A stretch of 50,258 nt of DNA from Muribaculaceae bacterium (GTDB lineage Bacteria; Bacteroidota; Bacteroidia; Bacteroidales; Muribaculaceae): contig VSPE01000014.1 in NCBI GenBank assembly GCA_009775225.1, positions 1-50,258 on the forward strand. The letters run 5' to 3'. The notes beneath the pieces are model-generated. The model was not told where the DNA came from. It saw only the letters and a program-made list of their open reading frames with translations, and did not search any database. Of the stretch, positions 33,268 to 41,048 are shown piece by piece. A program made the position numbers and the translations under genes. Numbering within the stretch: the first letter of the stretch is position 1; every line of letters begins with the position of its first letter.

Positions 33268-36200
33268 TCAGTAAACTCTAAGCTTTCCGTCCACGATATA
33301 GAGGCCCTGGCGGGTGATGCGCTCTATGCGTATGCCGTCGAGGGTGTAGATGCCTTTGCGTGCGGCAGCGTCGGCCGGGGGGAGTGTCACGTTTTCCACG
33401 CCCGAGGTGGCTGGAGTCAGAGTTTGTGTGAGGGTCTTGAGAGTCACACCGTTCTGAGCTATGGTGATTTTCACTTCGGCAGGCTCGTCGTAGCCGAAGC
33501 GTGCGAAGCTCCATTCGTAGGGCCATGCCGAGGCAGTGTGCGATATGCCATTGCACTCGGCGGTGACGGTGAGGCCGCTTACGGCACTGCAGTCGGCGTA
33601 GCCGTAGAGCGAGTCCCAGCCGAATGGTGAGCGTATGCGGAAGAGGTGCACGCCTCCGGCCGGTGTGCCTGTCTGCTCCGAGGTCATGCCGTGTGTGAGG
33701 GCCGGAATTTCGGCGGTCATGTCGGCGAAGTCGGCGTCGAACGCCATTATTTTAAGCTCGCGGGGTGCAAGCCGTGCGGTGAATGTGCGGTCGGACTCCA
33801 CCTGCGAAAGGAGTGCGTCGGAGAGAGTCACGCGGGCATCGCAGTCGGAATTGCCGTCGTTGGTGAGCATAATGAAGAAGCGCGAGGCATTGCGTGCGGT
33901 GAGGACGTTGACGGCCTCATTATCCACGGTGACGTTTCCGTCGGGCATCCACAGTAGCGCTTCCTCGCCGTCGATAGTGCCGCGCACGCCGCCGCTGATG
34001 TTGTTGGCGAACCATACGAAGCCTTCCTGACGGGCGCGCCCGAACTCGACGCGGCCGCTGCTGCGTGTCGTTATCTCGGTGACGAGGCAGTCCTGAATCA
34101 TGGCGAGGTAGGCCGGGATGTGGTGGTAGTAGATAGAGCTTACGTCGGGGCCTTCGTAGGGGAAGCGCGCGGAAGCGGTGATGTCGGTATAGCCGGTGGC
34201 GTAATAGCCGGGGTACGATGCGGCGCGGCCTATTACGGCATTGCGGCCGTAGGTGTCGAACACATCCTTGCCAGTGAGGGCGGCAAGCTCCATGAGGCGC
34301 GGTGCCCACGAGCTCATGAATACGGGGCGCACCGTCTTTCCGGCAGTGCGCAGGAAGTAGGTAGCCGGCTGCTCCATGCCGAGTCCTACGGGCGACACGC
34401 TCCATGCCTCAACTTCGTGCTCGGGGCTGTCGCCGTCTTTGCGCGGAAAGCCGAGGCGGAACTGCTCGGGGCCTTTCCACCACACGGTTGTCACGCCGTC
34501 GTAGGTGCCGCCGGGGTGTACGGTGTGCATGCCTTCGTGTACACGCGGCCATGTCTTTATGCCTGCTATTGTGTGTGCTGCGCCGAGGCTTGCGGCATCG
34601 AGGTAGCGCTCTTCGCCTGTTATGCGGTACATGTCGAGGAGTGGGGTCCAGTCGTGGTACATCTGGCTGTTGTAGAAGCTGCCGGCGGCCATTTCCGGGA
34701 GATTTCCGGCGGTGATTTCATCGGTGTATGCGTCGGCGAGCGCGCGGGCGCGGTCGAGGCGGCTCTCGTCGGAGGTGAGCCGGTAGGCCGATATTTCTTG
34801 TCGGAAGGCCTGAAGAGTGCTGAAGTAACCGTTGGCCTGTCGGGTGGTGCCTTGCGGCATCGCCACTTCGGAGAGCCAGGGATTGAGGTCGCCGGTCAGG
34901 GTGTTTATGCCTTCGTAGAGTGTGGTGGGGAATTGCGATGTGAGAACATCGAGAGCGTATGGCGTGTTTGCGCGAGTGCGGTAGCCTGCGCGCGAAAGGG
35001 TGTATTCGATAGCGGGCAGGGCGCGTTTCTCATACAGCTCTTCGTCGTGGGCAAGAGTGGCTGCGCCGACAAGGGCCAGCGGTGCCGACTGTACTACAGT
35101 AGGAGCGGAGGTGCCGTCGGCCTCAATGTCCCAGAAGCCTTTCAGTGCGGGTTCCCAGCCGCTGTAGAAGTCGTCTTTGATTAGTCGGACTATGTTCTGC
35201 ATGGCCGACGTGAGCGATGTGGTCGGGCGGCGGTAATCGGTAAGCCCGAATATGTCGGAGCCGGCATATTCGAGGGCGTCGGCCCATGTGCCGGCTGTGA
35301 TGCCTATGTTGAAATGCGCTTCGACGGTGCGGCCGGCCTTGACCTTCGAGTCGCTCATGCCGGGGAGCGGCGAGAATGACACCGGCTGCATCTCACCTGC
35401 GCTGTTGCGGAGAGTGAAGCCTACGGGCGAATAGTCGTAGCTGCCCCAGTCGGTGCCGAGGTCGGTCGGCTCGGCTGCCACAAAGGCTGTAGCGGTGCCG
35501 TATGCGGCATCGGTGCTTACCGCCGATATGCACTGCGGCATCATGGCGGAGAAAAGCATCTGCGGAGTGGCGGGCAGACGGCGCGCGGCGTACATCGGAG
35601 GCATGAGGCCGCCGCTCACGCCGGCGTCGGGTACGCCTTTGGCAGCATGCAGGGCTATGGAGTATGTGCCTGCGGCTGCGGGCCGGAATACCATGCGGAC
35701 GGCTATGTGACGGCCTTGCTCGGGTACAGTCCAATACCCGGTGAGGGTGCCGGCCGTGCCGCAGTCGTAGGTGACTTTGATACAGTTGCCCGCAGTTTTT
35801 GTCACGGCAGTTGCGCGCGCCTCAGACAGCGATGCGGCGTAGAAGGGGTTGCTGCTGTCGCCGTCGACAATCACGGGATAGTCTGTGCCCTCGAATGTGA
35901 AAGTGCGCGAGGCAGTGGTGTTCTCCCATGCGGGGTAGAACTGATTGTGGTTGAAGGTAACGGCCGGTGCGTCGGCGGTTGCGGCGAGGAGCGCTACACG
36001 GTTATCTTCGGCGGTGCTGTGGTAGCGGCGCCATGAGCCGGCGGCGTAGAAGTCGGTTTTGCATACAATAGTGCCGGAGTCGGGCAGGCGCACGAAGCTG
36101 ATGCGTATATCGTCGTTCGAGGCCGAGGCGAGGGTCGTGTAGCCGGAAACTATATCCAGCGGTTCGCCGATGCCGGGAGCCGACACCGTGGAGTACTCCA

Positions 36201-36717
36201 TAGTGGCGGGATTGCGGCGCCAGCATGCAATTTCGGTGTTTGTGAGGATGTTGGGGTCTACTGAGGTGTCGGTGGTGAGGAGAATGGCATCGCAGCGGCC
36301 AAAGTAGTGGCCGGTGTCGGCAAGGCGGAGCAGCACATTCTTGCTGGAGAGTTCCACTTCCCCTGCCGCTTCCCAGTAAAAGCCGGGTACGCCGTGTGCA
36401 CCTGCAGGGGCGAGGGCCTTGCCGTCGATGCTTAGAGTGTAGGTACGGGGTCTGACGCTGCCGCTGAAGTCCTGCGAGCGTATCCACACGCGGTACTTGC
36501 CTGCTTCGGGGATGCTGAGTACGGTGAGAGCATCGTCGGCGCCGCCTTCGCGGGCGTCCTGATATACGCGCAGCATGGCAGTGCCGAGGCAGTCCGACGA
36601 TTTCTCGACTACCCATTTGCCTTTGAACTGGAAGGCTTCTCCCTCTACAAGGATAGTGGCGGCCGAAGCCTGCAAGGCAAGCGTGGCGGCTGCTGTTAAG
36701 AGCAGTTTGCGGAGCAT
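33268..36717 (-). CDS. Large secreted toroid protein, paralogue C, with N-terminal CBM-like domain and C-terminal sorting-like tail
   Basis: An 1149-residue protein, the close paralogue of the 967-residue protein at 16867 (offset about 175 residues). The signal peptide ends near ASAA (20). Residues 21-150 form a beta domain (ILVEGEAFQFKGKW, YRVWIRSQDFSG) resembling CBM6/35 or golvesin-like sugar-binding modules. Then come the shared beta domain (SAMMP at 390-394), helical toroid (WWKGPEQFRLGFPR, PEHEVEAWSVSPVGLG, YYHHIPAYL) and RIRSPFGWDS/PYEWSFARF domain. The last 40 residues (IYTLDGIRIERI, GLYIVDGKLRVY) resemble a type IX sorting tail. Second gene of a LacI-type operon. It may be a surface enzyme for the same glycan; catalytic residues are unknown. 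Confidence 0.8.
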   Translation of the reverse strand: MLRKLLLTAAATLALQASAATILVEGEAFQFKGKWVVEKSSDCLGTAMLRVYQDAREGGADDALTVLSIPEAGKYRVWIRSQDFSGSVRPRTYTLSIDGKALAPAGAHGVPGFYWEAAGEVELSSKNVLLRLADTGHYFGRCDAILLTTDTSVDPNILTNTEIACWRRNPATMEYSTVSAPGIGEPLDIVSGYTTLASASNDDIRISFVRLPDSGTIVCKTDFYAAGSWRRYHSTAEDNRVALLAATADAPAVTFNHNQFYPAWENTTASRTFTFEGTDYPVIVDGDSSNPFYAASLSEARATAVTKTAGNCIKVTYDCGTAGTLTGYWTVPEQGRHIAVRMVFRPAAAGTYSIALHAAKGVPDAGVSGGLMPPMYAARRLPATPQMLFSAMMPQCISAVSTDAAYGTATAFVAAEPTDLGTDWGSYDYSPVGFTLRNSAGEMQPVSFSPLPGMSDSKVKAGRTVEAHFNIGITAGTWADALEYAGSDIFGLTDYRRPTTSLTSAMQNIVRLIKDDFYSGWEPALKGFWDIEADGTSAPTVVQSAPLALVGAATLAHDEELYEKRALPAIEYTLSRAGYRTRANTPYALDVLTSQFPTTLYEGINTLTGDLNPWLSEVAMPQGTTRQANGYFSTLQAFRQEISAYRLTSDESRLDRARALADAYTDEITAGNLPEMAAGSFYNSQMYHDWTPLLDMYRITGEERYLDAASLGAAHTIAGIKTWPRVHEGMHTVHPGGTYDGVTTVWWKGPEQFRLGFPRKDGDSPEHEVEAWSVSPVGLGMEQPATYFLRTAGKTVRPVFMSSWAPRLMELAALTGKDVFDTYGRNAVIGRAASYPGYYATGYTDITASARFPYEGPDVSSIYYHHIPAYLAMIQDCLVTEITTRSSGRVEFGRARQEGFVWFANNISGGVRGTIDGEEALLWMPDGNVTVDNEAVNVLTARNASRFFIMLTNDGNSDCDARVTLSDALLSQVESDRTFTARLAPRELKIMAFDADFADMTAEIPALTHGMTSEQTGTPAGGVHLFRIRSPFGWDSLYGYADCSAVSGLTVTAECNGISHTASAWPYEWSFARFGYDEPAEVKITIAQNGVTLKTLTQTLTPATSGVENVTLPPADAAARKGIYTLDGIRIERITRQGLYIVDGKLRVY

Positions 36718-36738
36718 CTTCTGTACTTGTTTTACGAC

Positions 36739-36779
36739 AATAAGGCCATTAAGGCTTTTACGGCCTCAATGACCTTATT
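36739..36779 (-). repeat. Intercistronic RNA hairpin between the genes at 36812 and 33268
   Basis: In the minus-strand RNA, 17 consecutive pairs form with a 7-base loop (CGTAAAA); two of them are U-G and G-U wobbles. On the opposite strand the same positions would be C-A mismatches, which points to a structure acting in this mRNA. There is no U-tract, so it looks like a stability or attenuation element rather than a full terminator. A small second stem (TTGT/ACAA, 36728-36741) with the same loop bases follows. Confidence 0.6.
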
Positions 36780-36811
36780 ATCAGAATTATCCTAAAAAAC
36801 TTATTACCTTA

Positions 36812-38239
36812 TTATTTTACCATTACTTTCTTGCCTCCCACAATGTAGATGCCTGCTGGAAGACCTGTGGTTGCTTCTGATGCGACTACGTTGCGGCGTA
36901 CGGGCATGCCCTGGAGGTTGTATACGGTTACGATAACATCGGCATCGCTTACTAAAGTATTGTCGATGATTGTGGCGGTGCCGGAGTTGACATTCATTTT
37001 GAGAGTTTCGGGGTGTTTGCTGAGTGCGGTAGCGTCGATGTAGGCCGAGAAAGCGGGGAGAGTGGCGGTGCCGTTGCTGAGCTTCCATGTTTCGCCGTCG
37101 AGGTAGTAGCAGCCTGCGGGAACGGTGCCTGCGGCCCAATTGCCGGCCATGAATACGGGGAATGCGTCTTCGCCTTCGGCTACGGATTTAATCCAGGTGC
37201 CGGCGTTACCTTTCTGAACATCCACGCCACGGAACACGAGGTAGTTCTCAGAGTTTATGTCAGCTTTGGGCTTTGCGAGGTAGGGCTTGCGAGCCTGAGT
37301 GTTGGCGCCCGAGATTGTGCCGAAAGATAGACCCTCTTCGTTGTAGTTGTTCCATATGATGAGGTCGTCGAAAATTTCTCGCCAGTTTTCGATAATGAAG
37401 GGAAGGCAAATCGGAGTGTACTGGCCTGCGGTGAAGTTGCGGCTGAGCTGGATGTTTACATCGGTTGCTGCTGCAAGGCCTTCGGTGGCGTCGTCGGTGA
37501 TTTCGATAAGGTCGGATACCTTGTAGAGGTACATGTTGTTGAAAGCGATATAGTTCAGATTACCTGCTGTAGCATTGCGTACGTAACCGAGTTTGATTTC
37601 TTCGGTTGCAGCCATCTTGAAATTGACGGTATAGCTTGTCATGCCCGAGCCAAGTCCGACAATATCAGTGCCAAGATTGTCGCCAGCGGCGAGATTGGCA
37701 GCTTTTGCGAGACCGTTCACGAAAGCCAATGAGCTTAACTGATATGCACCCTCCGAAAGAGTCACGGTCTGGTAGGCGGCAAACTTATTATATGAGCTTT
37801 CAAGTTTGAACTGCGCGGGAGCATTCACGCGAAGGTACATTTCTTTAGTTGTTGCCGTACCGAAGGTAAGTACGTTGTTGGCGCCGAAAACAACGTCGGG
37901 AACATCGGTGTGCCATGCTTCGGCGAGCGCGCCCTGGGTATATTTGCCTTTGTTTTCTTCGTTGACCGCATTAAGGGAGAGCAGGAAACTCATGTCGAAA
38001 CCGTAGCCGGGTTTGGGGGAAGCCTGCTGCATGTAAGCCTGCATAGCGTCTGTTTTCTGTTCGTCGGTGGAGTTTATGTCGGCGAGTACGGTCTGGAACT
38101 CTGCCTTGGCGCCGTCGACGTCTTCGGTCGAGTTATTGAATACATCTTCGGGAGTAGAGAGCAGGATGAAGTCCTGAGCCTGTACCGATGTTGCGGCCAG
38201 TGCGAGAACTGCTGCTGCGAGTGCGGAGAATTTTTTCAT
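36812..38239 (-). CDS. Secreted protein of unknown function with type IX-like C-terminal tail
   Basis: A 475-residue protein with signal peptide (cleavage after VQAQ, about residue 22). I recognise no catalytic family. The middle is beta-rich with a segment YTPICLPFII typical of large secreted Bacteroidales surface proteins. The last 50 residues (VTVYNLQGMPVRRN, GLPAGIYIVGGKKVMVK) look like a type IX secretion sorting domain, and closely match the end of the protein at 38555. It is the first gene of an operon with the toroid protein at 33268 and has paired LacI operators upstream. A glycan-binding or surface-layer role is possible but unproven. Confidence 0.8.
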   Translation of the reverse strand: MKKFSALAAAVLALAATSVQAQDFILLSTPEDVFNNSTEDVDGAKAEFQTVLADINSTDEQKTDAMQAYMQQASPKPGYGFDMSFLLSLNAVNEENKGKYTQGALAEAWHTDVPDVVFGANNVLTFGTATTKEMYLRVNAPAQFKLESSYNKFAAYQTVTLSEGAYQLSSLAFVNGLAKAANLAAGDNLGTDIVGLGSGMTSYTVNFKMAATEEIKLGYVRNATAGNLNYIAFNNMYLYKVSDLIEITDDATEGLAAATDVNIQLSRNFTAGQYTPICLPFIIENWREIFDDLIIWNNYNEEGLSFGTISGANTQARKPYLAKPKADINSENYLVFRGVDVQKGNAGTWIKSVAEGEDAFPVFMAGNWAAGTVPAGCYYLDGETWKLSNGTATLPAFSAYIDATALSKHPETLKMNVNSGTATIIDNTLVSDADVIVTVYNLQGMPVRRNVVASEATTGLPAGIYIVGGKKVMVK

Positions 38240-38303
38240 ATCTTGGTATTTATAGTTATTAGATTCGAGGTCCCGGGTGTCGTACTTTTTACTTCCGACG
38301 CTG

Positions 38304-38335
38304 CAAAGATATGTATATATCCGGCACGTTTCAAT
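38304..38335 (-). promoter_or_regulatory. Promoter of the 36812/33268 operon
   Basis: TATCTTTG at 38311-38304, followed by C, with ATTG (38335-38332) 20 bases upstream as an imperfect -33 element. The predicted start is near 38297, leaving a leader of about 57 bases. Confidence 0.65.
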
Positions 38336-38357
38336 GCTTTTTAGTCAAAAAATTAAC

Positions 38358-38390
38358 GGGAACGTTTCCAAATTCAATGGGAACGTTTCC
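38358..38390 (-). promoter_or_regulatory. Paired LacI-type operators upstream of the 36812/33268 operon
   Basis: GGGAACGTTTCC occurs twice, at 38358-38369 and 38379-38390, 21 bases apart. The nearer copy is 46 bases upstream of the -7 box. The flank ATTAACGGGA next to the nearer copy is also identical to that at 31974-31983. The rest of this 315-base spacer (38391-38500) holds nothing I can identify. Confidence 0.82.
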
Positions 38391-38504
38391 AATAAGTTAC
38401 GCGTGTCTGAGTTTCGCTTCCCGGCGCTTTCCGATGCATGCGAGGTGGTGTGCTTCTCGCGGCTCTTCGATGCGTGTGGGGGAAGGGAAAGAAGTGCATG
38501 AAAA

Positions 38505-38530
38505 AAGCGGAGACGATGATGTCTCCGCTT
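38505..38530 (-). terminator. Terminator of the fructan operon
   Basis: AAGCGGAGAC and GTCTCCGCTT form a perfect 10-bp stem with a 6-base loop. On the minus strand it runs directly into six T residues. It lies 25 bases after the stop of the gene at 38555 and isolates the fructan operon from the LacI-type promoter downstream. Confidence 0.9.
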
Positions 38531-38554
38531 CTGTGAGGTTTATGTAGTGTCGGT

Positions 38555-39469
38555 TTATTTCACGGCGATTTTTTTGTTGCCTACGATGTATAAACCGGTG
38601 GGAAGTCCTGCTGTGGCAGAATATGCTTCTACGCCACGGCGTATTACGATGCCCTGCATATTATATACGGTTACTTTTTCCGCTTCGTCTGCCGCGATGC
38701 CGTCGATGCCGGTGGTGGCACCTGTCTCGCTGCGGAGTGCCACTGCGGTGATGTTGTAGGGCGAGCCGCCTTCGGGGTTGCTCTGGATGAGAAGTTTATC
38801 CACACCGGCAAGGGCTGCTTTCACGTCGATGCCTTTGAGGTCGACGGTGGCACGTGTTGCTTCATGAGCTACGGCGTTGTTGTCAGCCCACACTGCTTCG
38901 GGGGTGTCGAACTTGGTCATGACCTGCATGAAGTAGCCGGTGTTAGTGCCGTTGTCGTCCGAGAGATAGATGTCGAGCCAGCGCTGACCTTCATAGTTGT
39001 CGAAGGCGGTCTTGAAGAGTTCGAGGGTGTTCCAGTTTTCTACCCAGAAGTATCCGCCCCATACAGCGCCTTCGGGCATCACGAAGCCGTCGTTGCATAC
39101 GCTGACTTCTTTTACTGTGAATGAAGCACCGCAGATTTCGAGGCCGTAGGCTTTGAGTTGCTCGAGCATGGCGGGTGTGATGTAGGTCTTCATGTCGGGG
39201 GTGTTGTCTCCCAGCGATGTGAAGCGAGTGCCGGGGAGCCATGTGCCGTTGGCTTTAAGCTCGATTACGTCGGTGGTGGCGTCGAAGGTTATGTATATGT
39301 AGTTGCCTGCTTCTACATCGGCGGTGAAGTTTTCGGGTGCGATAGTGAGAGTGTTTTCCCAGGTTACGGCAACGGGTTCGCCGCTGTAGAGGGTTTTCAC
39401 TGTTTCCTGTGCCGCTGCGGGCATAAAGGCGGCTGTCGCAGCGATTGCTGCAAGTACAAGTCTTTGCAT
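38555..39469 (-). CDS. Secreted two-domain (CBM-like) protein with type IX-like C-terminal tail
   Basis: A 304-residue protein with signal peptide (cleavage near AAAQ, about residue 21). Two beta-sandwich-like units follow: about 22-128 (LYSGEPVAVTWENTLTI, ITFDATTDVIELKANG) and about 136-245 (AVWGGYFWVENWNTLELF, WLDIYLSDDN). They appear related and resemble carbohydrate-binding modules of secreted Bacteroidales enzymes. The tail (VTVYNMQGIVIRRG, GLPTGLYIVGNKKIAVK) matches that of the protein at 36812 and a type IX sorting domain. It is the last gene of the fructan operon, 38 bases after the GH32-like gene. A fructan-binding role is inference from position. Confidence 0.78.
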   Translation of the reverse strand: MQRLVLAAIAATAAFMPAAAQETVKTLYSGEPVAVTWENTLTIAPENFTADVEAGNYIYITFDATTDVIELKANGTWLPGTRFTSLGDNTPDMKTYITPAMLEQLKAYGLEICGASFTVKEVSVCNDGFVMPEGAVWGGYFWVENWNTLELFKTAFDNYEGQRWLDIYLSDDNGTNTGYFMQVMTKFDTPEAVWADNNAVAHEATRATVDLKGIDVKAALAGVDKLLIQSNPEGGSPYNITAVALRSETGATTGIDGIAADEAEKVTVYNMQGIVIRRGVEAYSATAGLPTGLYIVGNKKIAVK

Positions 39470-39507
39470 AATGTATTGTGGTTTTGGGAGATTTGGGAGG
39501 ATTTGGA

Positions 39508-41037
39508 TTATATGGTTTTAACTACAATGTCGCTGACAGCTATTTCGCCACCGTAGGAGTTTATGCTCCAACAGTTGCGTGCGGTGCCGTATATTCGGCC
39601 TGTCCATGCGGCGGTATCGTTGATGTACACCGTGACTACGGAGTTGTCGGTGACTATGCTGATATTGTACACGCCGTCGGCGGGAGCATCGAAGATGTAT
39701 CCGTCGGTGTCGGGGATGAAGCCTTGGCCGCCTTCTTCTTCGAAGTTTATTTTGCGCACGGTGTCGCTTTCGGGGTTGACGATTACAGAGTACCATTTTT
39801 CAGAGTCGGAGCCTCTGGCAAACGACATGCCGAAGCAATCGGTGGCCGAGCTTGTGGTGACTGTGAAGCTTATGGAGTTGGCAGTGCCGAGGCGGGGCAT
39901 GAGCTTAGATGCGGCGGCGGAGAGGTTGAAGCCGTCGAATGTTTCTGACGATTTGAAGCGGCTGTCGATAGCCTCCACTTTTGCGGTGGTAAGTGTTCCG
40001 TCGGGATTTTGGATAAGTCGGTGCGCTACGAGGTTTCCGGCCCAGTCGGCGGCTCCTGTGTTGGATAGCCCCGCACGCGAAGCACACCATCCCCAGATGT
40101 ATCGGTCGGTACCGTCGGAAGCGGTCTTGCCGGCATAGAAGCCTCGAGAGTCGAGGAAACCTTCGTGATTGTCGGGCCAGATGCCGGCGTCGTTTGCGGT
40201 GCAGGCTTTCAGTTCGTCGAGTGTGCGGCCTTTGAAGTACTGTACGCGGCGTACGGCGTTGTGCTGCTCGGAGTATATGAGGTACCACCAGTCGCCCATT
40301 CTGAACAGGTCGGGGCACTCGTAGAAGCGGTCCCACATCATAGTCATGAACACGCCTTCGGAAGTCCATTCGAGGAGGTCGGGCGAGGAGTATTCGGCGA
40401 GTACACCTTTGCCGTTGAGGCGCGTGGAGACTATCATTCGGAAGGAGCCGTCGTCGGCTTTGTACACGAAGGGGTCGCGGAAGTCGGTGCTGCTGTATGT
40501 GTCGCCGCCGCTTATTAGTACAGACCTGTTTTTAGTCCAGTGCGTGAAGTCGGTTGAAGTAGCCAGCATCACGGCTTCGTTGATGCCAGATGTTGTGGCG
40601 GGGTTAGGAGAGTGGGCTGTATAGAAGGTGTAATATGTGCCGTCGTGCCATATTGTAGAGCCGGTGCCGAGCGCGGCGTCGAGTTCGGAGGCGGTGCCGC
40701 AGGGAATGAGTTCGCCCAACGATGTGTACGATGCGGCATCTTTGGTGCTTACGCCCCATATAGGGTGGTAGGTCACGGCCTGGTTGGGACGGTAGTCCTG
40801 AAGGTAGAGCACTTTGAAGTCTGCTGCCACGGGGTCGTAGAATGGCATTGGGTCGCCCACGAAGCCTACGTAGGGTTTGTAGTATATATCCTGTTTGGCG
40901 TCGTCGTCGGTGTCGAGGTACTCGCTTGTGCCTTCGAGGTTGCGGTCGGTGAGCACGGGTTCGTCGTCGCTGCATGCCGCGAGGCAAGTCATGGCAGCCG
41001 ACAGAATGGCAGCTGTATATATCATGTTATATTTCAT
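39508..41037 (-). CDS. GH32-like surface fructan hydrolase (lipoprotein)
   Basis: A 509-residue lipoprotein of the five-bladed beta-propeller GH32 group, expected to cut beta-fructans such as levan or inulin. The lipobox CLAAC is followed by SDDEP, an acidic surface-export signal. The three catalytic positions can be placed: Asp62 in VGDPMPFYD (nucleophile), Asp188 in FRDPF (transition-state stabiliser) and Glu240 in YECPDLF (acid/base). The usual WMNDPNG is replaced by VGDPMPF, so it belongs to a divergent branch. Residues about 355-509 form a C-terminal sandwich, possibly DUF4975. It lies 11 bases after the DUF4960 gene. Endo or exo action cannot be decided. Confidence 0.85.
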   Translation of the reverse strand: MKYNMIYTAAILSAAMTCLAACSDDEPVLTDRNLEGTSEYLDTDDDAKQDIYYKPYVGFVGDPMPFYDPVAADFKVLYLQDYRPNQAVTYHPIWGVSTKDAASYTSLGELIPCGTASELDAALGTGSTIWHDGTYYTFYTAHSPNPATTSGINEAVMLATSTDFTHWTKNRSVLISGGDTYSSTDFRDPFVYKADDGSFRMIVSTRLNGKGVLAEYSSPDLLEWTSEGVFMTMMWDRFYECPDLFRMGDWWYLIYSEQHNAVRRVQYFKGRTLDELKACTANDAGIWPDNHEGFLDSRGFYAGKTASDGTDRYIWGWCASRAGLSNTGAADWAGNLVAHRLIQNPDGTLTTAKVEAIDSRFKSSETFDGFNLSAAASKLMPRLGTANSISFTVTTSSATDCFGMSFARGSDSEKWYSVIVNPESDTVRKINFEEEGGQGFIPDTDGYIFDAPADGVYNISIVTDNSVVTVYINDTAAWTGRIYGTARNCWSINSYGGEIAVSDIVVKTI

Positions 41038-41048
41038 GGCTATGAGGA

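Noticed and set aside
38391..38500. Search for a small gene or RNA between the paired operators and the fructan terminator
   Set aside because: I find no start with a convincing frame, no hairpin and no promoter; it is reported only as spacer.
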